Source: Spirochaetaceae bacterium (lineage in GTDB: Bacteria > Spirochaetota > Spirochaetia > SZUA-6 > Bin103). Taken from it: DNA of 6,001 nucleotides. Location: assembly GCA_028820215.1 (NCBI GenBank), contig JAPPKD010000202.1, positions 1 to 6,001 on the forward strand. The letters run 5' to 3'. The first letter of the stretch is position 1. Every line of letters starts with the position of its first letter. A program made the position numbers and the translations under genes. A model generated the notes under the pieces. It had not been told where the DNA came from. It did not search any database and saw only the letters and a program-made list of their open reading frames with translations. This document shows positions 1-5,536 of the stretch, piece after piece.

Positions 1-139
1 AGGCACGGATCCAAGGACTGGCAACATGTGCAGCGAGCTATCGACGAGGATTGGGACCGAGGGCGCGGAACGGTGCTCGGTGTCATCCCCGAGAGGACGA
101 CGTGCGAAGAGGTCGGTTACGACGGGAATGCAACGACCC
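1..139. other. Downstream flank of rtcB, no supported gene
   Basis: No gene can be supported here. On the plus strand one frame is open from the window edge to a TGA at 232-234, and its translation (with DWQHVQRAIDEDWDRGRG) is not obviously unlike protein. It could be the tail of a convergent gene that overlaps the rtcB 3' end. I recognise no family in it, and open frames of this length are common by chance in GC-rich DNA. I see no hairpin followed by a T-run that would end the minus-strand operon. Confidence 0.3.
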
Positions 140-1393
140 TCAGGTCCATGAGCCGGCCGTTCGACAACCGGATTGGAACTCAGTCGCGGAAGGGGTCGAA
201 TTCGTCGGGGGCGGCCATGGCGACGCCGAGGTGAGGGTGTGCAGGATGCGGATGCTGGCGGCGTGGAAGCCGAGCACCTTTTCGATGCGCTTGTAGCAGT
301 GCGGTGATTCGTCGGTACCCGCGCCGCGCAGCTCCACGCCGGTACGCTGCAGCCACTCCTGCATCATCTCGCGGCTCACTTCACCTTGGGTGATCTGCTC
401 GACGCGCCCGCGCCGGCGGCGGCGCTTGCCGGCGGCGCGGCGGCGCGACATTACCCGTCCGGCGCCGTGCACGGTGGAGCGCAGGGTGAGGCGGCTCTCT
501 TCGCTATCGACGCCCTCCACGATCACGGAGATGTCGCCCATGGAGCCGCCGATGAAGCCGCGCTGACCGGGAAACGCCGGGGTGGCGCCCTTGCGCACCA
601 CCCACAGGTCGCGGCCGAAGTGGTTCTCGCGCCAGGCGAAGTTGTGGTGGTTGTGCACCTCGTCCAGGATCTTGGCGCCGAGCAGGCGGGCGACGCGGGC
701 GCACACCCAGTCGCGGCCGGCGTAGGCGTAGCGTCCGGCGAGCTGCATGCACGCCAGGTAGCGCTGCCCGAGGTCGCTGCCGGCGGCGAGCAGCACCGGG
801 TCGACGTGGATGCCGTCACGCCCGCCGCCGGCGCGGATGAAGTGGCTGGCGATCTTGTGGCCGAGGCCGCGCGAGCCGAAGTGGACGCCGACCCAGACGC
901 GGTCGGCCTCGTCGGCGAACAGGTCGACGTAGTGGTTGCCGGAGCCGATGGTGCCGAGCTGGGCGCGCGCCATGTCGCGGTGCTCGGCGGCTTCGGGGAG
1001 GTCCCAGGCCGGGTCGTCGTCGAACAGCTCGTGCTCCACGGGCTCCGGGTTCTTGCGCCCGATGCCGAACGACAGGGTGCGCCACAGGTCGTCCATGATC
1101 GTGCCGATGTGGCGGCGTACCTCCCCGGCGTCGGCGTCCAGGAGCACCGCCTTGTTGCCGCAGGAGATGTCGAAGCCGACCCCGGATGGGCTCAGATGGT
1201 CGGCCCAAGCGATCACGCCGCCCACCGGCACCGCGTAGCCGAGGTGATGGTCCGCCATCAGGGCGGCGTAGTCGGCGCGCTGAAGGCAGCGCTGCATCTG
1301 CTCGACCGCCCCTGCCACCGGGACGCCCCACACCGGCAGCGAGTCGATTGCCTGGTGCGCCGGTTGCGCCGGTTGCGCCGGCTGGTCGGTCAT
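140..1393 (-). CDS. rtcB: RtcB-type RNA ligase with a frameshifted C-terminus
   Basis: RtcB is a cytoplasmic, Mn2+- and GTP-dependent ligase that joins RNA 2',3'-cyclic phosphate or 3'-phosphate ends to 5'-OH ends in tRNA splicing and RNA repair. The 417-residue frame keeps the family motifs in order: GVGFDISCGNK (metal ligands D75 and C78), GTIGSGNHYVDLF (N153, H154), GVHFGSRGLGHK (H171), HNHHNFAW (H249/H250), GFIGGSMGD, and VHGAGRVMSR, where H309 matches the histidine that is guanylylated. The ATG at 1393 is one base after the alcohol dehydrogenase stop. There is no clear Shine-Dalgarno sequence, so coupled translation is likely. The N-terminus carries a PAQ repeat, and residues 316-330 form an Arg-rich patch. 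After HTL (residues 385-387) the frame loses family similarity. The expected LGVAMA ending is present one frame away and would stop at 180-182. The family call is very secure; activity of the protein as sequenced is doubtful. Confidence 0.95.
   Translation of the reverse strand: MTDQPAQPAQPAHQAIDSLPVWGVPVAGAVEQMQRCLQRADYAALMADHHLGYAVPVGGVIAWADHLSPSGVGFDISCGNKAVLLDADAGEVRRHIGTIMDDLWRTLSFGIGRKNPEPVEHELFDDDPAWDLPEAAEHRDMARAQLGTIGSGNHYVDLFADEADRVWVGVHFGSRGLGHKIASHFIRAGGGRDGIHVDPVLLAAGSDLGQRYLACMQLAGRYAYAGRDWVCARVARLLGAKILDEVHNHHNFAWRENHFGRDLWVVRKGATPAFPGQRGFIGGSMGDISVIVEGVDSEESRLTLRSTVHGAGRVMSRRRAAGKRRRRRGRVEQITQGEVSREMMQEWLQRTGVELRGAGTDESPHCYKRIEKVLGFHAASIRILHTLTSASPWPPPTNSTPSATEFQSGCRTAGSWT
180..233 (-). 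other. Out-of-frame RtcB C-terminal coding segment
   Basis: Read on the minus strand from base 230, this segment gives LGVAMAAPDEFDPFRD and then TGA at 180-182. Family members commonly end in a strand of the type HTLRPxGVAMAG, so this is the lost end of RtcB. The switch falls at about 230-233, within a C-rich stretch on the coding strand. As sequenced, the main frame instead continues through an unrelated Pro/Thr/Ser-rich tail to the TGA at 140-142. A small indel in a homopolymer, by mutation or sequencing error, would explain this. Confidence 0.8.
1356..1382 (-). repeat. Three tandem 9-bp units coding PAQ repeats
   Basis: The plus strand reads TGCGCCGGT, TGCGCCGGT, TGCGCCGGC back to back. 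On the coding strand this gives the PAQ PAQ PAQ run at residues 5-13 of RtcB, before the conserved fold begins at about residue 18. The repeat keeps frame and is probably a slippage-expanded disordered leader. The copy number may vary between strains. Confidence 0.85.
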
Positions 1394-1394
1394 C

Positions 1395-2456
1395 TCAGAG
1401 CGCGTCGGCGGACGGGCAGACGGCGACCTTGATGGCGCCGTCGACGCGGCCGGTGAAGGTGTCGAGCGCGCCGGCGAATTCGGCGAGCGGGAAGCGGTGG
1501 GTGAACAGCGGGGCGATGTCGACGCGGCCATTGATGACCAGGGAGAGGGCTTCCTCGGCGGTGTTGGGGTTGGCGCGCCCGCCGCGGATCTCCACTTCGT
1601 CGAGCACCAGGCGGCGCACCGGCACGGGGGCGTCCTCGGCGGGCAGGCCGATGGCGGAGATGACGCCGCCCTTGGCGGCCAGTTCGCACGCCTGCCGGAA
1701 CGCCTGCGTGGTGCCCGCGCACTCCACCACGTGCGGAGCGCCGAGGCCGCCGGTCAGCCGGCGCACCTCCTCCACCACGTCGGCGGTGCGGTAGTCGATG
1801 CCGATGGCGCCCAGCTCGCGGGCGCACGCCAGCCGCTCGCCGCTGCCGGCGGCGATGATGCGCCCGGCACCGAGCGCGGCCGCGCACAGGATCGCCATCA
1901 GGCCTTGCGGACCGGCGCCGAGTATCACGATGTCGGCGCCCGGCTGCAGGCGGGTGCGTTTGACCGTGTACAGGGCGATGGAGAGCGGGTCGATCAACGC
2001 CGCGTCCGCCAGCGACAGCCGGTCGGGGATGCGGTACACGCTCTTGACGCTGGCCGCCACGAAGTCGGCGTAACCGCCGGCGGTGTAGTGGCCGTACTGG
2101 CGGTGGCCGACCGCCTCGTTGCCGTAGTTCAGGCACAGGTTGTAGCGCCCGGTAAGGCACATGCGGCAGTAGCCACAGCCGCAGTGCGAGGTGGCGCACA
2201 CCCGGTCGCCGGCACCCCACCCGAGGCCGGCGGCGACCGGTCCCGCCTCGACCACGGTGCCGGACCACTCGTGGCCGGGCACGAACGGGTACGACTTGGG
2301 CCAGAAACCGGGGAATTCGCCGGCGATGATGTGCGGGTCGGTACCGCAGATGTAGGTCGTGTCGACGCGCACCAGCACGTCGTCCGCGCCGATTTCGGGA
2401 ACGGCCACCTGCTCGACCGAGAACTGGTTCGGAGCGGTCAGCACCAGCGCCTGCAT
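1395..2456 (-). CDS. Zinc-dependent medium-chain alcohol dehydrogenase
   Basis: A 353-residue medium-chain dehydrogenase, full length for the sorbitol/threonine dehydrogenase-like group, predicted to oxidise a secondary alcohol or polyol with a nicotinamide cofactor in the cytoplasm. Catalytic zinc ligands are C37 (in ICGTD), H62 and E63 (in GHEWSG), with D156 at the usual fourth acidic position. Structural zinc cysteines are C94, C97, C100 and C108, and C92 is an extra cysteine. The Rossmann motif GAGPQG is at 180-185. The usual acidic residue at the end of the second Rossmann strand is not evident (IIAAGSGERL), so NADP use is possible. The ATG at 2456 lies two bases after the cyclase gene stop; a GAGGA about 12 bases upstream is a weak ribosome-binding site. 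The substrate is not predictable; the neighbours suggest one step of a short catabolic route. Confidence 0.93.
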   Translation of the reverse strand: MQALVLTAPNQFSVEQVAVPEIGADDVLVRVDTTYICGTDPHIIAGEFPGFWPKSYPFVPGHEWSGTVVEAGPVAAGLGWGAGDRVCATSHCGCGYCRMCLTGRYNLCLNYGNEAVGHRQYGHYTAGGYADFVAASVKSVYRIPDRLSLADAALIDPLSIALYTVKRTRLQPGADIVILGAGPQGLMAILCAAALGAGRIIAAGSGERLACARELGAIGIDYRTADVVEEVRRLTGGLGAPHVVECAGTTQAFRQACELAAKGGVISAIGLPAEDAPVPVRRLVLDEVEIRGGRANPNTAEEALSLVINGRVDIAPLFTHRFPLAEFAGALDTFTGRVDGAIKVAVCPSADAL

Positions 2457-2458
2457 GC

Positions 2459-3289
2459 TCAATCCCGGTCCTCGGTGATGGCGACGGCCCTGATCGGCGA
2501 GCCGGCGCCGTTCCTGATCTTCAGCGGCAGTCCGATGAAGGTGAAGGTGCGCTTCGGGATAAGGTGCACGTTGGCCAGGTTCTCCATGTTGAGGATGCCG
2601 CGCGCGCGGCACATCATGTGCGCCGGCTGCACGCGGCGCACCGCCACCTCGTGGTGGGAGTCGACGCTCGGCGCGTCGGCACCGAACGCCACCACGCCGG
2701 AGTCGGCCAGGAAGTGGCTCGCCTCCTCGTCCAGGCCGGGGTAGCCGGCGATGTAGGCGTACGGGTCGCCCGACCACTTGTCGCTCCACCCGGTGGCGTA
2801 CAGCAGCACCGAGCCCTGCCTGATCTGCAGGCCATGCTCGGCTATCTGCTCTTCCAGGTCGGCGCGGGTGATGTAGGAGTTGGGCTCCTTGGCGCGGAAG
2901 TCGAGCCAGATTCCCGGCGCGATGTGCCACTGCAGCGGGCTCCGGTCGATCGGCCGGGCGCCCTGCTCGGGTACGATGTGGCTGATCGAGTCGCAGTGGG
3001 TGGAGGTGTGGCCGCACAGGGTGAACGCCACCACCTCGTAGGAGTAGGGCGGCTCGGTCAGCCCGAACCGCTGCACGTCCTCGTGCGACAGGTGCTGCCA
3101 CATCACGGTGCGCTGGTGGCCCTTGAAGGTGGGGTTGCTCGGCGCGATCTCGTGGCTCAGGTCGGTGACCGTGCAGCGCTTGCCGAGCAACTCGATCGAG
3201 GCATGGATCGCCGGCGGCGGGCACTCCACCATGCCCGGGTAGCGTTCGCGCACCCGCCGCTCGTCCGCGGCCGTCCAGTCTGCACGCAT
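2459..3289 (-). CDS. Cyclase-family metal-dependent hydrolase (PF04199)
   Basis: A 276-residue protein of the family that includes bacterial kynurenine formamidase and isatin hydrolase. These enzymes use a divalent metal to hydrolyse amide or lactone bonds. The first signature is TLCGHTSTHCDSISH: H94, H98 and D100 match the metal ligands and H104 the last histidine of HxGTHxDxPxH, with Gly replaced by Ser and Pro by Ile. The second conserved block GADAPSVDSHHE is at 203-214. The N-terminal 40 residues precede the usual VTDLSHEIAP opening of the domain and are longer than in short kynurenine formamidases. The ATG at 3289 is the only plausible in-frame start before the domain; I see no good Shine-Dalgarno sequence. 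It lies 80 bases after the SDR gene and two bases before the dehydrogenase gene. The family is sure; the substrate is unknown, and tryptophan-pathway neighbours are absent. Confidence 0.92.
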   Translation of the reverse strand: MRADWTAADERRVRERYPGMVECPPPAIHASIELLGKRCTVTDLSHEIAPSNPTFKGHQRTVMWQHLSHEDVQRFGLTEPPYSYEVVAFTLCGHTSTHCDSISHIVPEQGARPIDRSPLQWHIAPGIWLDFRAKEPNSYITRADLEEQIAEHGLQIRQGSVLLYATGWSDKWSGDPYAYIAGYPGLDEEASHFLADSGVVAFGADAPSVDSHHEVAVRRVQPAHMMCRARGILNMENLANVHLIPKRTFTFIGLPLKIRNGAGSPIRAVAITEDRD

Positions 3290-3369
3290 GCGCGAGCCCG
3301 CTATCGTGGCAGCGGCGCCGGCTTCGGCGGACGCCCGTCGGGTCGGGAATCGATCATCGCCATCGCTCG

Positions 3370-4125
3370 CTACCGGACCGTGTGGCCGCCGTCCACCACC
3401 AGCACGGCGCCGGTGACGAAGCGGGCATCGTCGGAGGCCAGGAACAGCACGCAGTTGGCCACGTCGATCGGCTGGCCCAGTTCCCTGATCAGGTAGGTGT
3501 CCTTCATCGGTTCCAGGATCTCCGGCTGGTCGAGCATGCCGGCGGTCATGCCGGTGTAGGTGAAGCCGGGCGCCACGGCGTTGACGCGCACCCCGTGGTC
3601 GGCGAGGTCGGCCGCCATCACCCGCGTGAGGCCCGGGATGGCGCTCTTCGAGGTGACGTAGGTGGTGAGGCCGCCGAGCGCAATGTAGGACAGGTCGGAG
3701 GCGGTGTTGACGATGGCCCCGCCGCCGGCGTCGCGCATCACCCGCGCCACGTGCTTGCCGACCAGGATCATCCCCTTGACGTTGATCGACAGCGCCTCGT
3801 CGATGGTGGCCACGTCGATGTCGAAGATGGAGGCGTCGTTGGCCGGCAGCAGGCCGGCGTGGTTGTGCAGCACGCCGATCGGCCCCCACTCCGCCACCGC
3901 CCCGGCCACCGCCCGCGCTACTTGGTCTTCGTCCGTCACGTCGGCCGTGAACGGCAGCGCCGTGCCTCCCGCCACGCCAATCCCGTGCGCGGTCTCCTCG
4001 GCCCCGGGGCCGTTCACGTCCACCACCGCGACCTTCGCCCCCTCGCGGGCGAACAGATCGCAACTCGCCTTGCCGATCCCCGACCCCCCACCGGTCACCA
4101 GCGCACATCTTCCTTCCAGTTTCAT
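3370..4125 (-). CDS. Short-chain dehydrogenase/reductase (classical SDR)
   Basis: A 251-residue classical SDR, predicted to interconvert an alcohol and a ketone with NAD(H). The cofactor motif TGGGSGIG is at 11-18. D36, at the end of the second strand (VVDVN), favours NAD over NADP. NHAG at 88-91 replaces the usual NNAG. The catalytic tetrad is N115, S143, Y156 and K160 (YVTSK), followed by PG at 186-187 and the C-terminal VDGG at 245-248. I chose the ATG at 4125 because MKLEGR is the typical SDR opening; the frame also allows an earlier start at 4176, but the extra 17 residues do not resemble the family. It is the first gene of the operon. No Shine-Dalgarno sequence precedes the start. With the cyclase and zinc dehydrogenase genes it probably forms a short oxidative pathway. 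Confidence 0.95.
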   Translation of the reverse strand: MKLEGRCALVTGGGSGIGKASCDLFAREGAKVAVVDVNGPGAEETAHGIGVAGGTALPFTADVTDEDQVARAVAGAVAEWGPIGVLHNHAGLLPANDASIFDIDVATIDEALSINVKGMILVGKHVARVMRDAGGGAIVNTASDLSYIALGGLTTYVTSKSAIPGLTRVMAADLADHGVRVNAVAPGFTYTGMTAGMLDQPEILEPMKDTYLIRELGQPIDVANCVLFLASDDARFVTGAVLVVDGGHTVR

Positions 4126-4329
4126 GGCCCGGCAGTGTACGTCACAGGTCCAAGGAGGCACAACGAGCGTCGACACATCGTGAACACTCCGTGCGACGGT
4201 GTGCTGCTGTGAGTCGCCAATCGGTACCGGGATCTTGGCTTACCGAAGGTTGTCTCCGATCGGCGCCACTCGACTTTGTTCCATTTTCTACTACGTCACG
4301 AAACTACGTTCTTCATTCCTTACGTCGCG
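4126..4329. other. Non-coding spacer of reduced GC content
   Basis: No gene is visible. All three minus-strand frames contain stops soon after the DUF4276-like remnant ends. The plus-strand open frames that cross the spacer, starting at 4191, 4199 and 4276, resemble no family I know and run antisense into the remnants. Block 4261-4320 has 28 G+C in 60 bases (47%), well below the flanking operon. It probably combines the upstream region of the SDR gene with the end of a foreign insert. Confidence 0.5.
4134..4163 (-). promoter_or_regulatory. Possible weak promoter of the SDR operon
   Basis: On the minus strand TTGTGC (4158-4163) and TACACT (4134-4139) are separated by 18 bases, a loose match to a sigma-70-type promoter. 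Transcription would begin about two bases before the ATG at 4125, giving a nearly leaderless message. That would fit the absence of a Shine-Dalgarno sequence. The match is weak and this is only a suggestion. Confidence 0.2.
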
Positions 4330-4524
4330 TTACTGTGCGTCATCGGCCAAGGGACCGTTGCGTACGGCGGAACAGAACTCACGGAAGCTCGGGCTTCGTG
4401 CAAATATCGTTTGTGGTTTGAGCTGCTGAGCGATTTCTTCAGACAATCTTGCGCTGTATACGAGCTTGCCACGCCTGAGCAAGTTCTTCAAGTGCTCCTT
4501 CGGACGGGTGACCTCATCGGGTCT
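4330..4524 (-). pseudogene. Probable DUF4276 protein, C-terminal remnant
   Basis: This minus-strand frame is open from 4566 to a TAA at 4330-4332 and has no plausible start. From about 4524 it codes 64 residues that look like genuine protein: a PKEHLKNLL segment, then YSARLSEEIAQQL, then FARSPSFREF. The order (PK..L..L, Y...IA..., a C/S-P-x-F block near the end) resembles the C-terminus of DUF4276 proteins as I know them. That match is from memory and was not searched. DUF4276 genes often lie directly downstream of AAA ATPase genes of the type found here, in the same orientation, which supports the call. The N-terminal part is missing. The frame overlaps the end of the AAA fragment in a different frame, as expected of an out-of-frame deletion that fused two adjacent genes. 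Confidence 0.5.
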
Positions 4525-4898
4525 GTGGCCTTGAGCAGTTCTGCCGGTGGACGCCCCTTCGACGCTTCAGACACTTGCTCTTCAACAAAGAAATCGTGAT
4601 CCTGCCTCACCAATATCACGGACCAGTCGAAGCGAGTGTCCTCCTCATCGAAGGAAACAGCAAGCGATACGAAGCTGGCATCCTGGCCCTTCCAGGCGAG
4701 ATTGAGGAAGCCGCCACGTGAGTAGATTGGCGGACCAAAATCACGGGCCCTAACCACCTCGCTGAGGAAGCGAAGTGCGTCGAGTATCGAACTCTTTCCG
4801 GAAGCATTGGCTCCGATGAAGAGAGTCAGGTCTTCTACGGTGACGCTCGTATGACGCAGACTGCGGTAGTTCGTGGCGTCTATGCTGAGTAGTTTCAC
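4488..4898 (-). pseudogene. AAA family ATPase (AAA_15/AAA_21-like), N-terminal fragment
   Basis: The fragment starts at a GTG (4898) with MKLLSIDATNYRSL, the usual opening of RecF/OLD-like ABC-type ATPases. Walker A is GANASGKS at 29-36, followed by SILDALRFLSEVVRARDF and a RGGFLNLAWKG block. The frame ends after 136 residues, while relatives have roughly 350-400. The signature motif, Walker B and switch histidine are all missing, so it cannot form a working ATPase. Similarity seems to end near residue 123; the last 13 residues come from the frame change into the next remnant. Relatives pair with DUF4276 or Toprim-type partners in suspected anti-phage or repair systems; that role is inference. 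G+C in two sampled blocks is 55% and 58%, lower than the operon, which suggests acquisition by transfer. No strong ribosome-binding site precedes the start. Confidence 0.8.
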
Positions 4899-5184
4899 TG
4901 ACCAGCAGTTTACACTGGAGTGCTATCGGTTTCAGGTCGAGCCAGGCGCGTTCGGCGGCGGTTAGGGTGATGTTCAGGGCGGCGGCGTTATCGGCGAACT
5001 CGGCGGGGGAGCGCGGGCCGGTCAGGGCGAACACGTTCAGGGGGCCGGTGAGCAGGAAGGCCAGGGCGACCTGGGCGATGCTGGCGCCCTTGCGCTTGGC
5101 CAGCGCCGCCACCCGCTCCAGGCGCTCGAAGTTGGCTTCGCAGGCGTAGACGCGCACCGCGGTGGGGTTCATGCGCTCCTTCAC
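4750..5184 (-). pseudogene. Aldo/keto reductase, C-terminal remnant
   Basis: From the GTG at 5184 the frame gives about 85 residues typical of the C-terminal end of aldo/keto reductases: ANFERLERVAALAKRKG, then IAQVALAFLL, then NVFALTGPRSPAEFADN, then LTAAERAWLDL near residue 84. The cofactor-binding helix end (GPRSPAEF...N) is visible. The N-terminal roughly 200 or more residues, with the Asp/Tyr/Lys/His active site, are absent, so no oxidoreductase activity is possible. Beyond about 4918 the frame continues as unrelated sequence to 4750 and overlaps the AAA ATPase start in another frame. The true AKR stop has therefore been lost or altered. G+C in block 4981-5040 is 44 of 60 (73%), matching the host genes, unlike the pieces on both sides. 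It shares its reading frame with the truncated hicA just upstream, separated by one TAA codon. Confidence 0.75.
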
Positions 5185-5187
5185 CTG

Positions 5188-5301
5188 TTATGTCTGGCGT
5201 CCGTCGGCGTGACGCAGGATCTTGTGTGATCCCGACTGCCGAACTTCCATGAATCCCGCCCGGCGCAGCTTGGTGAGGACCTCACGAGCTGAGAACGGCA
5301 T
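5188..5301 (-). pseudogene. hicA: HicA-type toxin, truncated to its N-terminal half
   Basis: HicA toxins are small mRNA interferases with a double-stranded-RNA-binding-like fold. This frame starts at the ATG at 5301, overlaps the 3' end of hicB by 20 bases, and codes 37 residues. It keeps the conserved [18 protein letters not shown] helix and strand and [12 protein letters not shown], including H26 at the catalytic histidine position. HicA proteins usually continue through a second strand and a C-terminal helix to about 60-80 residues. Here a TAA at 5188-5190 follows GRQT and the next in-frame codons belong to an aldo/keto reductase tail. About half of the fold is gone, so toxicity is unlikely. 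The call rests on the motif order and on the adjacent HicB. The frame is too short for routine gene callers. Confidence 0.8.
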
Positions 5302-5524
5302 CGGAGATCTCGATGCGGGCGATCACGGTGTCGGACTCTTGCGGTACCGGCTCTCCGCGCGCCATCTTCTCCGCTACCCACAGTTGCGCCGAGTCTCTTG
5401 CCGCGGCGACCGCGCCTTCGATCCCTTTTCCGTGAGTGGTAAGATCCAACGCCGGAATGTGGGCATAGTAGTATCCTTCAAACGCAGGGTCATCCACCGT
5501 ATCGAGCATCACCGAGTACTGCAT
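5282..5524 (-). CDS. hicB: HicB-like antitoxin
   Basis: An 80-residue protein with the partial RNase H-like fold of HicB antitoxins (HicB_lk/UPF0150 group), which bind and neutralise HicA. The visible pattern is a first strand ([10 protein letters not shown]), then [18 protein letters not shown] at 17-34, a helix with the repeated pattern [22 protein letters not shown] at 36-57, and the typical PVPQES at 59-64. It lacks a separate C-terminal DNA-binding domain, so autoregulation would need another means or be absent. The antitoxin gene precedes the toxin gene, the reverse of the classical hicAB order. The ATG at 5524 has AGGA eight bases upstream. G+C in block 5461-5520 is 31 of 60 (52%), which suggests horizontal origin. 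The frame looks intact even though its toxin partner is truncated. Confidence 0.85.
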   Translation of the reverse strand: MQYSVMLDTVDDPAFEGYYYAHIPALDLTTHGKGIEGAVAAARDSAQLWVAEKMARGEPVPQESDTVIARIEISDAVLSS

Positions 5525-5532
5525 CGGGAATA

Positions 5533-5536
5533 TCCT
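5533..5536 (-). promoter_or_regulatory. hicB ribosome-binding site overlapping the ThuA stop codon
   Basis: AGGA on the minus strand lies eight bases before the hicB ATG. Its first two bases are also the last two of the TAG that ends the upstream gene (5535-5537). Ribosomes finishing the ThuA-like gene would therefore terminate on the hicB initiation site, which suggests translational coupling and a shared transcript. Confidence 0.55.

Noticed and set aside
386..1432. Long plus-strand open frame of 348 codons opposite rtcB
   Set aside because: It is antisense to a clear RtcB gene, rich in Ala/Val/Gly/His without family motifs. High GC content suppresses stop codons in this frame.
1497..2744. 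Plus-strand open frame of 415 codons
   Set aside because: It runs antisense across two well-identified genes, the dehydrogenase and the cyclase-family protein. The composition is typical of a GC-rich shadow frame.
4138..4146. TACGTCAC occurring at about 4139 and again near 4292 as a possible operator or attachment repeat
   Set aside because: Eight bases repeated twice about 150 bases apart is within chance, and neither copy sits in a larger palindrome or at a fragment junction.
3382..4212. Plus-strand open frame of 276 codons opposite the SDR gene
   Set aside because: It shadows an unmistakable SDR. The AAGGAGG at 4152-4158 on the plus strand lies inside it and has no start codon at a useful distance.
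4276..4599. Plus-strand open frame of 107 codons across the remnants
   Set aside because: It matches no family I know and is antisense to frames that resemble AAA and DUF4276 protein sequence.
4901..4925. CACTGGAGTG and neighbouring AGTG-AAACT repeats before the AAA gene as a hairpin or repeat
   Set aside because: The stem is only four base pairs and the repeats are imperfect; there is no T-run and no sign of a terminator or operator.
5181..5381. Minus-strand open frame of 66 codons across the hicB/hicA overlap
   Set aside because: Its Arg-rich translation has no family features, while hicB and hicA in the two other frames explain the same DNA.
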